From the NCBI GenBank assembly GCA_022818135.1, contig JAFMSR010000009.1, positions 14,621,618 through 14,685,617 on the forward strand: DNA of 64,000 bases, in the 5' to 3' direction. Shown one piece after another: positions 47,581 through 58,705 of the stretch; the stretch's first letter is position 1, and the number at the start of each line of letters is the position of its first letter. Under the pieces are notes generated by a model. It was not told the DNA's origin. It saw nothing but the letters and a program-made list of their open reading frames with translations, and made no database searches. Source of the DNA: Saxidomus purpurata (lineage: Eukaryota; Mollusca; Bivalvia; Venerida; Veneridae). Position numbers and translations under genes: made by a program.

Positions 47581-47586
47581 AATAAA
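47581..47586 (+). terminator. Poly(A) signal of the WYPG ORF
   Basis: AATAAA lies 90 bp after the stop codon of the 47042-47491 ORF, in a T-rich context. Confidence 0.6.
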
Positions 47587-48379
47587 GCATTATTGAACTT
47601 GACAACTGTCACTATGATTTACTGAATTAAAAATGATGAAATTTTCATACTGTTTTTCACTCATACCCTTTTTGTCTTTAAAGATATCTGAAAAGTAACT
47701 ACAGAAATGAAGAGAGAATGAAAAATTACATAAATGTACCAAATTTGAGCAGAATACATCCACAATTTTAAAAGTGACATTATTTTATGTGAAAAAAATA
47801 CTGAAAAGAGTTCCGTCGCGGCTTATTATATAAGTCTTTGATAAGAAAGAATTCATAAAGTTGACCGAAAACAGCTGGCTTTGAAATTTCATAACTTTTG
47901 ACACAAAAGAGATAATTACAAAATTTAAACTGTTCTATGCAACTCTTTCCAAGCTCTTTAAATCTGTATTACAATTTGTAACAAGTATTAACCTTAAGAA
48001 AAGGCCCTGTGGTTGCTATATTAAGCAGCATAAGTGACCTGATCGCTAGATTGCAGTTGCGGATGTGAAGATGCAACCACATGATGATCTAAATTGGTCA
48101 TCCCAGCAGCCAAATTCCTTCAAGCCATAGCCCCAACCAACCAGAGGACACTAGTTGAAGTTCCAGTTGCCAGATGCATGAAAACATAAATAATAATAAA
48201 TTGTACCCATAATAGTCGAGCTTGCTGTCTTATGGACAGCTCATGTTATGTATTTTGTACAGACTTGCTGTTTTCCCTGGCCTGTTTTTTCTCGACTGGA
48301 ATGCCCTGTGGTGGTGGTGGAAGTAGCGACCCTGTGGTCTGATTGCGATGAGAAGCAGATACTAAGCTGTGTGGAATCT

Positions 48380-48525
48380 TGAAAGTCCTGCAGTAAACCC
48401 TTTCTTCCTTGAAAAGTTGCTTTTGATTGAAAAATTTGATATGACACTGACAGCATTGAAATTTGTAAAAAAACCACATTAATGCCCCAAAGGTGTGCAG
48501 CATGTTTACAAACAAATACGGTTCC
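48380..48525 (+). repeat. Diverged copy of the sequence around the WYPG ORF start
   Basis: Blocks ccttgaaaag.tgcttttgat, gaaaaatttgatatg, gaaatttgt and gtttacaaacaaa align in order with 47025-47135. The WYPG coding part is not repeated here. Confidence 0.6.
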
Positions 48526-49356
48526 GTAAACTGTTGATATGGGCTCAACCGCTTACTTTTATTAAAGTCACTGGAAGTGAAGGTCATCCACCAAGTTCTA
48601 CCATACTCCTTGCTGTATACACATGATTAACAAGTTTATTTGAACCAAATTGTTATCCAAGGGCTTTGTATGGTTCATTTTTTACGGCCGATTTTATGTA
48701 AAGACATGATAAGCCCTTTCTTAAATGTAAATGTTATTTGATAAAAAAATGGGCATTCAAAATATGGTGGCTACATTAATGCCTTATGGTCATTGTGTCA
48801 GATGTTTGCAAGCAATTTTCCATAAACGTTATGCTAAACCTTACAATCATTAGTATCATGGCATTCTCTCCTCTGCACAAGATTAAGTTTAGTGCAAAAT
48901 TATCAACGGCTTTTTGGCTATAAGCTATTGGTGGTAAGACGGACAATGTACATGTTAGTTTGCCAAATGTGCAGTCAAAATATGGTTGCTAGATCACAGT
49001 GATATTAATCGTACTCACACTGTTAGCAATCACTTCATTCATATTGTGGTCTAACAGCACTTCTGTCCATGGTTGCACTTATAACTGAATTTGGCATGAG
49101 GACTATATGGTGTAGAGGGCAAGAGATTGCACAAGTACAGACTTGGTAACAATCCTAATGATTTTAAACAATTCTTTGTAGTTATTATATTATATCTTCA
49201 AATCTAATAAAAATTATAAAATGAAAATGTATGCAAGATCCTATCGTCATTATCACTTTCTACTTACCAAACTTTAATTGTCAATAGTGTTCTCAAAGCT
49301 TCCCATGACAATGTTTGTATTCAGGAAACTGCCAAACATACTAGTCTACAGTCCTA

Positions 49357-49396
49357 ATGAAGACTCTGATTGAGTCGAAACGTCGATCTAAATAAA
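49357..49396 (+). repeat. Hairpin motif GACTC-tgatt-GAGTC followed by GAAACGTCGA
   Basis: The perfect 5-bp stem is followed by gaaacgtcga and within ten bases by aataaa. This stem-GAAACGTC phrase is a recurrent mark near the ends of retroelements in invertebrates (recalled, not checked). No coding part of such an element lies nearby. Confidence 0.5.
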
Positions 49397-49538
49397 AGGC
49401 AGTTAAACTTATCTTGTCTTGATCGTTTGTACCACTTGTGTTGATTTTTTTGTATAGCCTAGACATTGTCAGATTCTTGAGTCTCGTTGATTGTAATTTT
49501 GTGACAGCATGATAGCCATGTATTGTTTTTAATTTTAG

Positions 49539-49809
49539 TCATCATCTACAAGATCGATTGATGGTGAAGTACAATGTACCAACTTCAAGTAGAGGTCGAG
49601 GGCGTGGTAGAAGTGGAGTTGCTTTGCCACAACCATTGACAAACTCTGGGGAAAGTGAAGTTGCAGAGGTCCAGAGAGTGGGACGTAGTGGAAAAGGAAA
49701 AGGGCAAGGTAGGGGACGAGGAACAGGACGTGGAAGAGGGAAACAGGCAACTTCAAACAGGGCAGATGAAGCATTACACATCATCCAGACACGGAAGGAT
49801 AGATTTAAG
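49539..49809 (+). pseudogene. P2X7-like gene copy 1: RG-rich first exon
   Basis: Acceptor attttag, donor ggtgaa; from ATG 49561 the frame encodes 83 codons with RGRGRGRSG and GKGKGQGRGRGTGRGRGKQ, then ADEALHIIQTRKDRFK, ending in phase 0. The next exon (50140) continues in phase. RG-rich N-termini followed by the Cys-rich domain of P2X7 type occur in many bivalve predicted proteins. This exon is intact; the gene is judged broken because of exon 2. Confidence 0.6.
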
Positions 49810-50139
49810 GTGAATATCATTTTTGATACATGTATAAATTGTTTTGTAATTATTTACAAATTAACCTTAATGGGACCCTGTTTAATATAATTAACATCGT
49901 TGTCTTTTCAATTTGAACATTACCGTGAGTGCAGATCATGATTTGAGTGCATAGTGTATGGGCTAATCATGATAATTTGCTGGTCGGAAAGGCAGGGTCA
50001 TTTATATATATATATATATTTTATGTTTTGTAAATAGCATATCATTTTGTTGTTTCATTGAATAGTACATTTGTATGTCAGCACCAATGTCAAAATGCAG
50101 GAGTGTGTAATAGTGCCTCATTTTAAAAATGCTTTACAG

Positions 50140-50403
50140 AATGAGCTTCAAAACATGGACATTGAGAGGATGAAGGACATGTTAATTTGAGTGTTAGACC
50201 AAAATCCAAGCATAATTTTGGATTTATTTGACCCACCAACAAGACAGCCTCGGTGTTATCACCCGTCACCAGACGCTGAGAGTCCCGAGTGGTTCGTTTG
50301 CTCACATTGCAGAGAAATGCCGACGGAAGATGAAAGACGAAAGTCATGGACAGACAACCCAATGACAGAGAAACAAATGTGTCAAGGAGAGCTGAAAGAA
50401 TAA
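50140..50403 (+). pseudogene. P2X7-like gene copy 1: Cys-rich exon with in-frame stop
   Basis: Acceptor tttacag. It reads NELQNMDIERMKDMLI then TGA at 50188-50190. After the stop the same frame continues DQNPSIILDLFDPP and PEWFVCSHCREMPTEDE, the hallmark of the P2X7 C-terminal ballast-like domain. The sister copy at 55762 has GGA at the TGA position, so the stop is a derived change here. The frame is lost soon after DERR. Confidence 0.7.
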
Positions 50404-50669
50404 AGGGACAAATTTTAGATTTTATTTGAATTTCATAAAACCTGAATAGTGGTCCTCAGGTGAGTAATCTAAGGCCTTTTACAAATGTCTTGTATCTTTC
50501 TCCTAATTTATCCATACATACTACTACTTTAACAAGGGCTGTAAAAGCATAACTTATACTCCCAACCAGACTAGTTTTATAAACTGAATTATGTTCCCGA
50601 TAAGTAAAATAACACCTGGCAATAACATCTTAATGAGAGATATTGTTCTTAGCAGTTCCCTATTTGCAG

Positions 50670-50790
50670 GACTTTCAAGTTTTTATTTTGGATTGAATTC
50701 CAGCTTGCAGTTTGGCCACAATGCTACAGAAGGGAATGGTAATTCAAGAGGAAGCAGATACCCAGTAATTAGTCAAGCTGCCGTGATGGG
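50670..50790 (+). pseudogene. P2X7-like gene copy 1: remnant of following exon
   Basis: After tttgcag it reads DFQVFILD then a stop, and further on QEEAD. It corresponds to the exon at 56504 (DFEVLILDEAVLAL) but with multiple indels. Confidence 0.55.
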
Positions 50791-50799
50791 TGGATAGAC

Positions 50800-51770
50800 A
50801 CTTTCTTCTTGTGCTTGACCATGGTTTGAAGTTGTTGAGAGTCATCCCAGTGTTTCCTGCTGTGTCTGGACAAGGAAAAGTGACAAATACCCAGATATGT
50901 AATGAGTCAAGATGGGATGGTTCCGCAAGGCTACTTTAAATTAATGACTTGGACCAATAAATATTTACTCCACTATCTGGTTTTAGACCTATGTTTGGAG
51001 GAAAAGTAATAAAGGCTGCATGTCCTCAGATACTCAAGTAGATATACTTCTAGTACACTGCACCTAAGTGTGCCTAATTATGCTACCCCCTTAATGCTGT
51101 AGTCACCAGATAGTATGGTTTTCAAGCCATAAGAAAGAAATGGCCACAAGGGCATAGAGTATCAGTTATTAGTACAAGATGACTTTTGTAACATGTAGAC
51201 CTTGACCTTTGACCGACATGAACCCAACAAAGTCGAACTTGACCTGTAATACTCATGATGTTACAGCTATGTTCTTGAAAATTATTTAATCGCTCTAAGT
51301 GTGCTTGATCATGAGTTATCATTTCGAATTCCAACTAGTTTTACAAGTTACAGTACAGAGTCATAGTGACCTTGACCATTGCACCTTCTGACCCCAAAGT
51401 CGAACTTGACCTTGTATGAAATTGTATTGATGTTACAACTTGTTCAAGTACGGACAAGGATTAGTAATAAATGGGCAAACCTGTTTCAGATGAGTTATCA
51501 GTTCTGAAACTGTTTTACCAGTCAAGTCACTGTAACCTTGACCATTGACCTGTAATTACCCCAAAGATGGACTTTGTTCCTGTGCATGCATTTCCTAAAG
51601 TTGCTGTGTGTAATAAATATTGTATTTAAATCCAGGTCTAGCCTTTCATGAGTTATCATCCGGAAACCATGGAAAATGAACAAACGGCAATAACTCTGAA
51701 AATTAGACAAACCGTCATGGTTCTTGTGCACTCCACTTCCCCCCAATGAGCTTCATTTTGTGAGGGGTAT
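50800..51770 (+). repeat. Degenerate array related to the element at 56781-57833
   Basis: Diverged units containing gtgcttgaccatggtttgaa, ggacaaggaaaagtgaca and, further on, gtgaccttgacctttgacc and gagttatcatccggaaacc, i.e. mixtures of the two array types found intact at 53590 and 56781. Confidence 0.55.
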
Positions 51771-51774
51771 TGAA

Positions 51775-52435
51775 TTAACCTGAAGTTTAAGTTCTGTCGG
51801 AGGAAATTACTATAGTGTAACAACTCTTAATTATTCAAGATAAATTAGGGTACTTGTGAACAAATTCCAGTAAAGCTTGACCATTGTTTTAAGTTGTATT
51901 TACACCCAAATACTTTTTAAACTTGGAAACGATTTGAACAGCTGCGGTCCCATAAATCCAATTCTACCAACCATACACAAATTACTTTTTCATTTCCTTA
52001 AATAGCATTGTTGATTGCAACAAGTATACATGTTTTACTTGTTCAAACCTGTTGTTTTTGAAGTTATGCTCGCAATTTATGTAAATTAACCAAAAACACA
52101 GGATTGAGTCAATTTAAGTTGTTATTCATTTCACTAAAATTTCTTCATTGTGCTTAAATTTTATAATATTTTTTCAATGATATCTAACAATAATTAGAAC
52201 ACAAGAACCATGGCAATGACCAACCGAAACCAGGTTTTCAAAAATGTTGACTTCTGATATCACGTTACAAAGTAGTTTCATGAAATAATATATCATATCT
52301 TTTTTAAAAAAATATCTTACTGTACAAAGATGATATGACCTTAGACTGAAATCAATTTAAAATATCATGTACAACAGCATTGTAAACTGTTACTGTTTAT
52401 TGTGACTTGACCTTGGCCAGCTTTTACATCGTTAT
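51775..52435. other. Non-coding sequence within the duplicated region
   Basis: Contains caatgatatctaacaataat (near 52178), matching sequence that precedes the polymerase fragments at 53221 and 57838, so it is part of the same duplicated unit. No gene. Confidence 0.4.
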
Positions 52436-52441
52436 TATATG

Positions 52442-52680
52442 TTGACTTCTTGTCTTGATGTGGTTAATCACATGACATTGTTTTTGCAGGACTTTCATAA
52501 AATTCTTATTTATAAATGGCTTGAGAGTTGGCCAGAAGGACAAAGGGATTTTCAATGTTAATTCACAGTGACCAACTTGAACTAGGAAAGCGCACCGCCA
52601 TGCGGAACATTTGTTCTTGCGCACAGCATGCTTGGAGTTGGTGTGGATAAATCCTATTTGTCTGAAGTTAAACATCAAAA
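52442..52680 (+). pseudogene. P2X7-like gene copy 2: remnant exon
   Basis: The intron end gttaatcacatgacattg then tttttgcag matches copy 3 (56470-56503). The exon starts DFHKILI and later reads TFVLAHSMLGVGVD; both align with the P2X7-like block in copy 3 but with stops and a lost segment. Confidence 0.55.
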
Positions 52681-53220
52681 TACTTCAAATGTTTGAACAA
52701 TTACTGGGTCGGATTCTTCAAGGCATTTAAATTAATGTCACTGTGACCTTGACCCTATTGGTGCTAGACCATTTTTGCGGAAAATGCTGCCCTGCACGAT
52801 CACTTGAAATGTTATAAACATTAACTGTCTGAAATTACTAATTTACAATAATTCTTCAAAGTAAAGGTACTTGAACAAATTCCAGGTAAAGCATTTTCAA
52901 TATTTTTGAATTTATGTGACCTTTAACCTTTTAACCAAATGTTTGGAACATGCGTTCCATAAACCATTCTATCATGTCATACACATTTTCTAAGTTTCTT
53001 CAAACTTCTTCAATAGCGTTGTTGAGTTACAGACATATACATGTTTTACCTTTCATGTTTTAATTAGTTTGGCTCCGCTTATTTTCACCAGAAACACCGC
53101 CATTCAGCTCAATTCGCCCATTTCTAAATTTGCTCATTTCTAAAATTTTATATTTTTTTCAAAATGAATAACAATAATTAGAAAAAAGAGATAACACGGT
53201 TTTAACAGTTTGAAGTACGA

Positions 53221-53440
53221 ATTAAATACATGAGACTTATAGAACAAGAAAATAAATCTGATTCAGAAGCACTTAAGAAAATATCGCAAAAAGAAAGCAT
53301 ACCTTCGTCTAGTATTGAACAAAACTATCAAGATTTAGTTAGTATTTGGGAAAAACGTAAAATGAACACAATGCGAGATTTTCCTCAGTATTATGCAGAA
53401 TTAGATGTTGAACCTACGGTTCAGAGCATAGAAATTTGCA
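53221..53440 (+). pseudogene. Family-B DNA polymerase fragment, copy A
   Basis: The 75-codon frame includes IEQNYQDLVSIWEKRKMN and FPQYYAELDVEPTVQSIE. W..K.M.T..D...YY..LDVEP is a pattern of the palm-region approach in Polinton-like/organellar-viral type B polymerases of invertebrate genomes (from memory). Only this short piece is present, so it cannot encode an enzyme. It is duplicated at 57838-58055. Confidence 0.5.
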
Positions 53441-53589
53441 AACTTAGATGTTTTTAAAAGTTTTATTTCTCTTCCAGGTATATAGCTAGAAAGATGTTGC
53501 AAGTATTATCATGAGCAAGTAAGTTTCAGTTTTAGAAATATCCTTTTCATTATCAATATTAATTAATTATAGAACCAAATTAAACTAGA

Positions 53590-54775
53590 ACTGTCACAAG
53601 TGACGAATTATACCCCCACAATACAGCTTTGTCACAGAAGTATGGCAACCATAAGAAAGGAATGGCCACAAGGACATAGAGTTGAGTTATTATACAATAA
53701 CTTGTGTAAATGTATTGTTTTAATAGCATACAATATGTGTAAGGTTAGAAATTATCAATAATTTTTCAATTTAATAGGTTTATTTCAAACATGTTTAAAG
53801 ACAAAAACAAATATCACTTTATGTCACTGTGACCTTGACCTTTGGCCTACTGACCCAAAAGTCAAACTTGACCAGTATTTCATGATGTTACAGCTGTGTA
53901 CCAAAAATTATTTAAATCGGTCAGGCCTTTCATTAGTTATCATCCGGAAACCGTTTTACAGTGCAGAGTCACTGTGACCTTGACCTTTGACCTACTGACC
54001 CCAAAGTAATTAGTTTAAAAGAAAGCGCCTGGACAAGTGTAAAAAATTGCGCCTGGACAAGCGTAAGAAATAGAAACCATTCAAATGTTCCAAGTAAACC
54101 GTTTTACTGTAAACCATTTTACTGTTCAGGCTCACTGTGACCTTGACCTTTGGCCTACTGACCCCAAAGTCGAACTTGACCTGTATTTCATGATGTTACA
54201 GCTGTGTACCGAAAATTATTTAAATCGGTCAAGCCTGTCATGAGTTATCATCCAGAAACTGTTTTACATTACAGTTCAGAGTCACTGTGACCTTGACCTT
54301 TGACCTACTGACCCCAAAGTCGAACTTGACCTGTATTTCATGATGTTACAGCTGTGTACCGAAAATTATTTAAATCGGTCAAGCCTTTCATGAGTTATCA
54401 TCCGGAAACTGTTTTACAGTACAGAGTCACTGTGACCTTGACCTTTGACCTACTGACCCCAAAGTCAAACTTGACCTGTATTCATAAAGTTGCATGTGTG
54501 TAACAAAAATTATGTAAATCGGTCAAGCCTTTCATGAGTTATCATCCGGAAACTGTTTTACAGTTCAGAGTCACTGTGACCATGACCTTTGACCCCAAAG
54601 TTGAACTTGACCTGTATTTCATGAAGTTGCACGTGTGTACCAAAAATTATTCAAAAGGGTAAAGTCGTTCATGAGTTATCATCCGGAAACCATGAAAACC
54701 AACAGACCGACCAACCAACAAACAAACCGACAAGCTCACTCCTATATATCCCCCCAAACTTCGTTTTGTGGGGGT
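53590..54775 (+). mobile_element. Helentron-like element with ccttgacc core array
   Basis: The left end has CTAGAACTGTCAC and a hairpin gtcac-aa-gtgac, then ATTATACCCCCACAA; the right end has the exact inverse TTGTGGGGGTATAAT. The core has six units of about 145 bp centred on tgtgaccttgacctttgacc and tgaccccaaagtcgaacttg. A gaccgaccaacc tract precedes the right hairpin. No ORF. Confidence 0.75.
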
Positions 54776-54804
54776 ATAATAAACTAATGTAAAATAAGTA
54801 ATAA

Positions 54805-55600
54805 TGAACAAGAGCTGTCCCTCACAAGTGACAAATGCCCCTGAAAGAGGTGTCTCACAGTCTGTGTCCTCATGATGATGTGCTCAATAAATGTGCTATG
54901 TAATCTTAAAATCCTTCCATGCATGATAGAGTTACCATGCATACAGTATTCCATTACTTTTAAACACTAAGTGTGGCCTTAACCTTTCAGGTAGGGACAT
55001 GGTTCTTGCAGACAACACAATCATTGTCTTGATGTGCTGAACATTTGAGCCAAACTATTTTAAAATCCTTCAATGCATGACAAAGTTACAGTCCGGACAC
55101 AAATGTGTGCATATATGCATCTATAGAGGAATTCATTACATTCAAGCTCTAAGTGTGACCCTGACCTTTGAGGTAGGGATGTGGGTCTTGCATGCAACAC
55201 GTCCTCTTGATGGGCTAGACATTTGTGGCAAGTTATTTTAAAATCCTTCAATGCATGACAAAGTTACAGTGCAACACAATGTGTGCATATATAAGACACA
55301 TTACTTCAACCTAATGGGAAAGGGTCTTTCAATGTCTGACATGCTAGACATTTGTGCCAACAATGCATGACAAAGTTACAGTCCGCGGACACGAATTTTG
55401 TGCATCTATAGAGGATTCTATTAACTTCAAACTCTAAGTGTGACCTTGACCTTTGAGGTAGGGTCAAGGGTCTTGCATGCGACACGTAGTCTTGACATGC
55501 TAGACATTTGTGCAAAGTTATTTTAAAATCCTTCAATGCATGACAAAGTGAGAGTTCGGACACACAGACAGACAGACGGACGGACGGACGGTGCGATTTT
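54805..55600 (+). mobile_element. Related Helentron-like element with tgcatgacaaagttaca core
   Basis: The left end gagctgtccctcacaagtga repeats the TCAC-aa-GTGA hairpin of its neighbours. About four units near 180-200 bp contain aaaatccttcaatgcatgac and gtgtgaccttgacctttgag. The array ends in gacagacggacggacggacg. Confidence 0.65.
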
Positions 55601-55639
55601 AATATGCCGTTTTTATTTGATTTAGAGACTTAGGCATTC

Positions 55640-55990
55640 TTGATCTATTATAAAAATTGTTGTTTCATTGAATATAGTACATTAAAAATTTTGTATGTCA
55701 GCACCAATAATGTCAAAATGCAGGAGTGTGTAATAGTGCATCATTTTAAAATGCTTTACAGAATAAGCTTCAAAACATGGACATTGAGAGGATGAAGGAC
55801 TTGTTAATTGGAGTATAAGATCAAAATCCAAGCATAATTTTGGACTTATTTGACCCACCAACAAGACAGCCTGGGGGTTATCACCTGTCACCAGACGCTG
55901 AGAGTCCCGAGTGGTGCGTTTGCTCACATTGCAGAGAAACGCCGACGGAAGATGAGAGACAGTTTTGCCAGAATGTAGAGGTTTTAGTCA
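55640..55990 (+). pseudogene. P2X7-like gene copy 3: Cys-rich exon
   Basis: Acceptor tttacag at 55761, exon from 55762. It aligns with copy 1 over the full exon and the preceding intron (tgtatgtcagcaccaat.atg). It has glycine where copy 1 has a stop but carries its own stop a few codons later (GTATAAG). The Cys-rich block reads PEWCVCSHCRETPTEDE and the frame ends at 55994-55996. Confidence 0.7.
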
Positions 55991-56459
55991 CATGATCGCC
56001 ATGTTACAGATTATCTAGGTCATTATACCTGTTTAGAAGAAGTCCATATTTGCACACGTTTGTCATAAAAAAATAGTTTATTGCTATAGTTGAGATTTAG
56101 ATTGTTTGAAAATATTTTTTTGTTAGCAGAACATGATATTTATGTAAAATTGATCTCAAGAAATATCGGAAAACTTCGACTGATGACGCACGTTTAAGCG
56201 TTCCGCTGGTGATTTTAACATGGACGCCATTATTCTCATTACTTGAGTTGACAAGCTTTTTTTAACAGGCAATCCGAAGTGTTTAATTCTCTTTCCACGG
56301 TCATACGATACTACAACGTGGTAGTGAAATGATTGTAGCGCCCTCTGAACGGTCGAATAGTAGCTGAGCGGCTGTCTGCTAAAAATAACTTAAAAAAAAT
56401 AAGAATAACTTAGTGTATCTTCAAAGGTAATGGTTCTTCTAAGCCATTTTGCCAAATTT

Positions 56460-56760
56460 CTTGTCTTGGGTGAGGTTAATCACATGACATTGTTTATTGC
56501 AAGACTTTGAAGTTCTTATTTTGGACGAAGCCGTGCTTGCTTTGGTCAGAATGTACAGAAGGGACGTTTTGGTTATTCAAGAGTAAGCGGATGCCAGGAA
56601 AGCGAACAGCCATGCTGGGTAAACACAGTTCGTTCTTTGGCAGCATGGCAGGCTTGGGGTTGGCGATTGGAGAGATTTCTAAAATTTGTTCATTTCTAAA
56701 ACTTTATATTTTTTCAATGATATAACAAGAATTAGAACGAAAGTGATAACACGGTTTTAA
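56460..56760 (+). pseudogene. P2X7-like gene copy 3: following exon
   Basis: From 56504 the frame reads DFEVLILDEAVLALVRMYRR then DVLVIQE, a stop, and later TQFVLWQHGRLGVGD, in the order expected for the P2X7 C-terminal domain. At least two stops show decay. The acceptor is caag rather than cag. Confidence 0.72.
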
Positions 56761-56780
56761 CAGTGTGAAGTATGAATTAA

Positions 56781-57833
56781 CTAGAGCTATCACTAAATGT
56801 GATTAATACCCCCAATAACTGCTTTATAAACTTTGGAAGTTCGTAGTAACAGAATACCTTGCAAACAAACTAAAAAGAGATATGGTTCTTGGCAATAACT
56901 CTGTTATTTATCAAGACAGAGCTATGGTTCTTGAACACCCCCCTTCCCCTCATTGTGCTTGACTATTGTATGAAGTTTTTTGAATTCCAACCAGTAGTTT
57001 TCAATTTATGTTCCGGACAAGGAAAAGTAACAAAGGGCAATAACTCTGTAATTAGTCAAGATGGAGTTATTGTTCTTTTGCACTGCACTTCCTTTCATTG
57101 TGCTTGACCACTGTATGAAGTTTTATTGAATTCCAACCAGTAGTTTTTAGTGTATCCGGACAAGGAAAGGTAACAAAGGGCAATAACTCTGTAATTAGTC
57201 AAGATGGAGTTATAGTTCCTGTATACTGCACTTCCTCCTAATGTACTTGACCATTGTATGAAATTGTACTGAATTCCAACCAGTAGTTTTCATGTTTATG
57301 CTCCGGACAAGGAAATGTAACAAAGGGCAATAACTCTGTAATTACTCAAGATAGAGTTATGGTTCTTGTACACTGCACTTCCTCTGATTGTGCTTGACCA
57401 TTGTGTGAAATTGTATTGGATTCCAACCAGTAGTTTTCAAGTTATGCCCCGGACAAGGAAAAGTAACAAAGGGCAATAACTCTGTAATTAGTCAAGATGG
57501 AGTTATGGTTCTTGTGCACTGCACTTCCTCTCAATGTGCTTGACCATTGTATGAAGTTGTATTGAATTCCAACCAGTAGTTTTCAAGTTATGCTCCGGAC
57601 AAGGAAAAGTAACAAAGGGCAATAACTCTGTAATTAGTCAAGATGGAGTTATAGTTCTTGTGCACTGCACTTCCTCTCAATGTGCTTGACCATTGTATGA
57701 AGTTGTATTGACTTCCAACTAGTATTTTTCAAGTGATATCCCGGACAAGGAAAATGCAACATACGCCCGACCGACCGACCGACCAACCACCGGGTGACTC
57801 CTATATACCCCCCTAAACTTCGTTTTGGGGGTA
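56781..57833 (+). mobile_element. Helentron-like element inserted into duplicate copy (empty site known)
   Basis: The left end is CTAGAGCTATCACT with ATCAC/GTGAT pairing and AATACCCCCAA; the right end has (ccga)n and the hairpin tacccccc/gggggta. The core is about six units near 150 bp with gaattccaaccagtagtttt and gggcaataactctgtaatta. The flanks gaattaa and taaatacatgag are contiguous in the sister copy at 53217-53232, which therefore shows the pre-insertion site. Confidence 0.82.
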
Positions 57834-57837
57834 TAAA

Positions 57838-58055
57838 TACATGAGACTTATAGAACAAGAAAATAAATCTGAATCAGAAGCACTTAGAAAATATTGCAAA
57901 AAGAAAGCATACTTTCGTCTAGTATTGAACAAATCTATCAAGATTTAGTTAGTATTTGGGAAAAACGTAAAATGAACACAATGCGAGACTTTCCTCAGTA
58001 TTATGCAGAATTAGATGTTGAACCTACTGTTCAGGGCACAGAAATATTTCTCACA
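57838..58055 (+). pseudogene. Family-B DNA polymerase fragment, copy B
   Basis: Over 90% identical to copy A (53221-53440), but one A is missing in cacttagaaaa, shifting the N-terminal frame. The block YAELDVEPTVQ is preserved. It follows directly on the element at 56781-57833. Confidence 0.55.
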
Positions 58056-58189
58056 AAAAACCTGCTTAATAATGTAAAATAATTAATAATGAAAAATTTA
58101 GAATTATAAGAACTAAATTTAATAATGTTTATACTAGATGATGAGATAAACAATATTATTAACTTTTTTTTAGGTTTGGAGATGAAAGT

Positions 58190-58705
58190 GTGAGTTTTAC
58201 ATATTTGGGCTCTGTGACCTAGTTTTTGACCCTAGATGACCCATATTGAAACTTGAGCTAGAAATCATCGAAACAACCTTTCTGACAAATTTCCAGGATA
58301 TTTGGGCTGAAAATGTTACCTCTAGAGTGTTAACAAGGTTTTTCCACATTTGGGCTGTGACCTAGTTTTTGACCCCAGATGACCCATATTCGAACTTGAG
58401 CTAGAAATCGTCAAAACAACCTTTCTGCCAAATTTCCAGGATATTTGGGCTGAAACAGTAGCCTCTAGAACCTTAACAAGATTTTTCTATTTTTGGGTCA
58501 TGTGACCTAGTTTTTCATCCGAGATGACCCATATTCGAACCCCCCCCCGGTAATAACTGGGACAATCATCCTGACCAAGTTTCGTGACAATTGAGGCAAA
58601 AAAGTGACCACTAGAGTGTTAACAAACTAATTGTGGATGGACGACGGACATTCATCAATCCTAATAGCTCACCCTGAGCCAGCTCAGGTGAGCTAAAAAG
58701 CTATC
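58190..58705 (+). mobile_element. Array element with gtgacctagtttttgacc units
   Basis: Three units of about 135-140 bp contain ttgggct.tgacctagttt and gatgacccatattcgaac. The right end is gacggacgacggaca-like followed by gagccagctcaggtgagct, a palindromic end (AGCTCA..TGAGCT). Left end not defined. Confidence 0.65.

Noticed and set aside
49558..49820. Minus-strand proline-rich ORFs
   Set aside because: They are the reverse reading of the RG-rich exon, whose plus-strand splice sites and phase fit the next exon.
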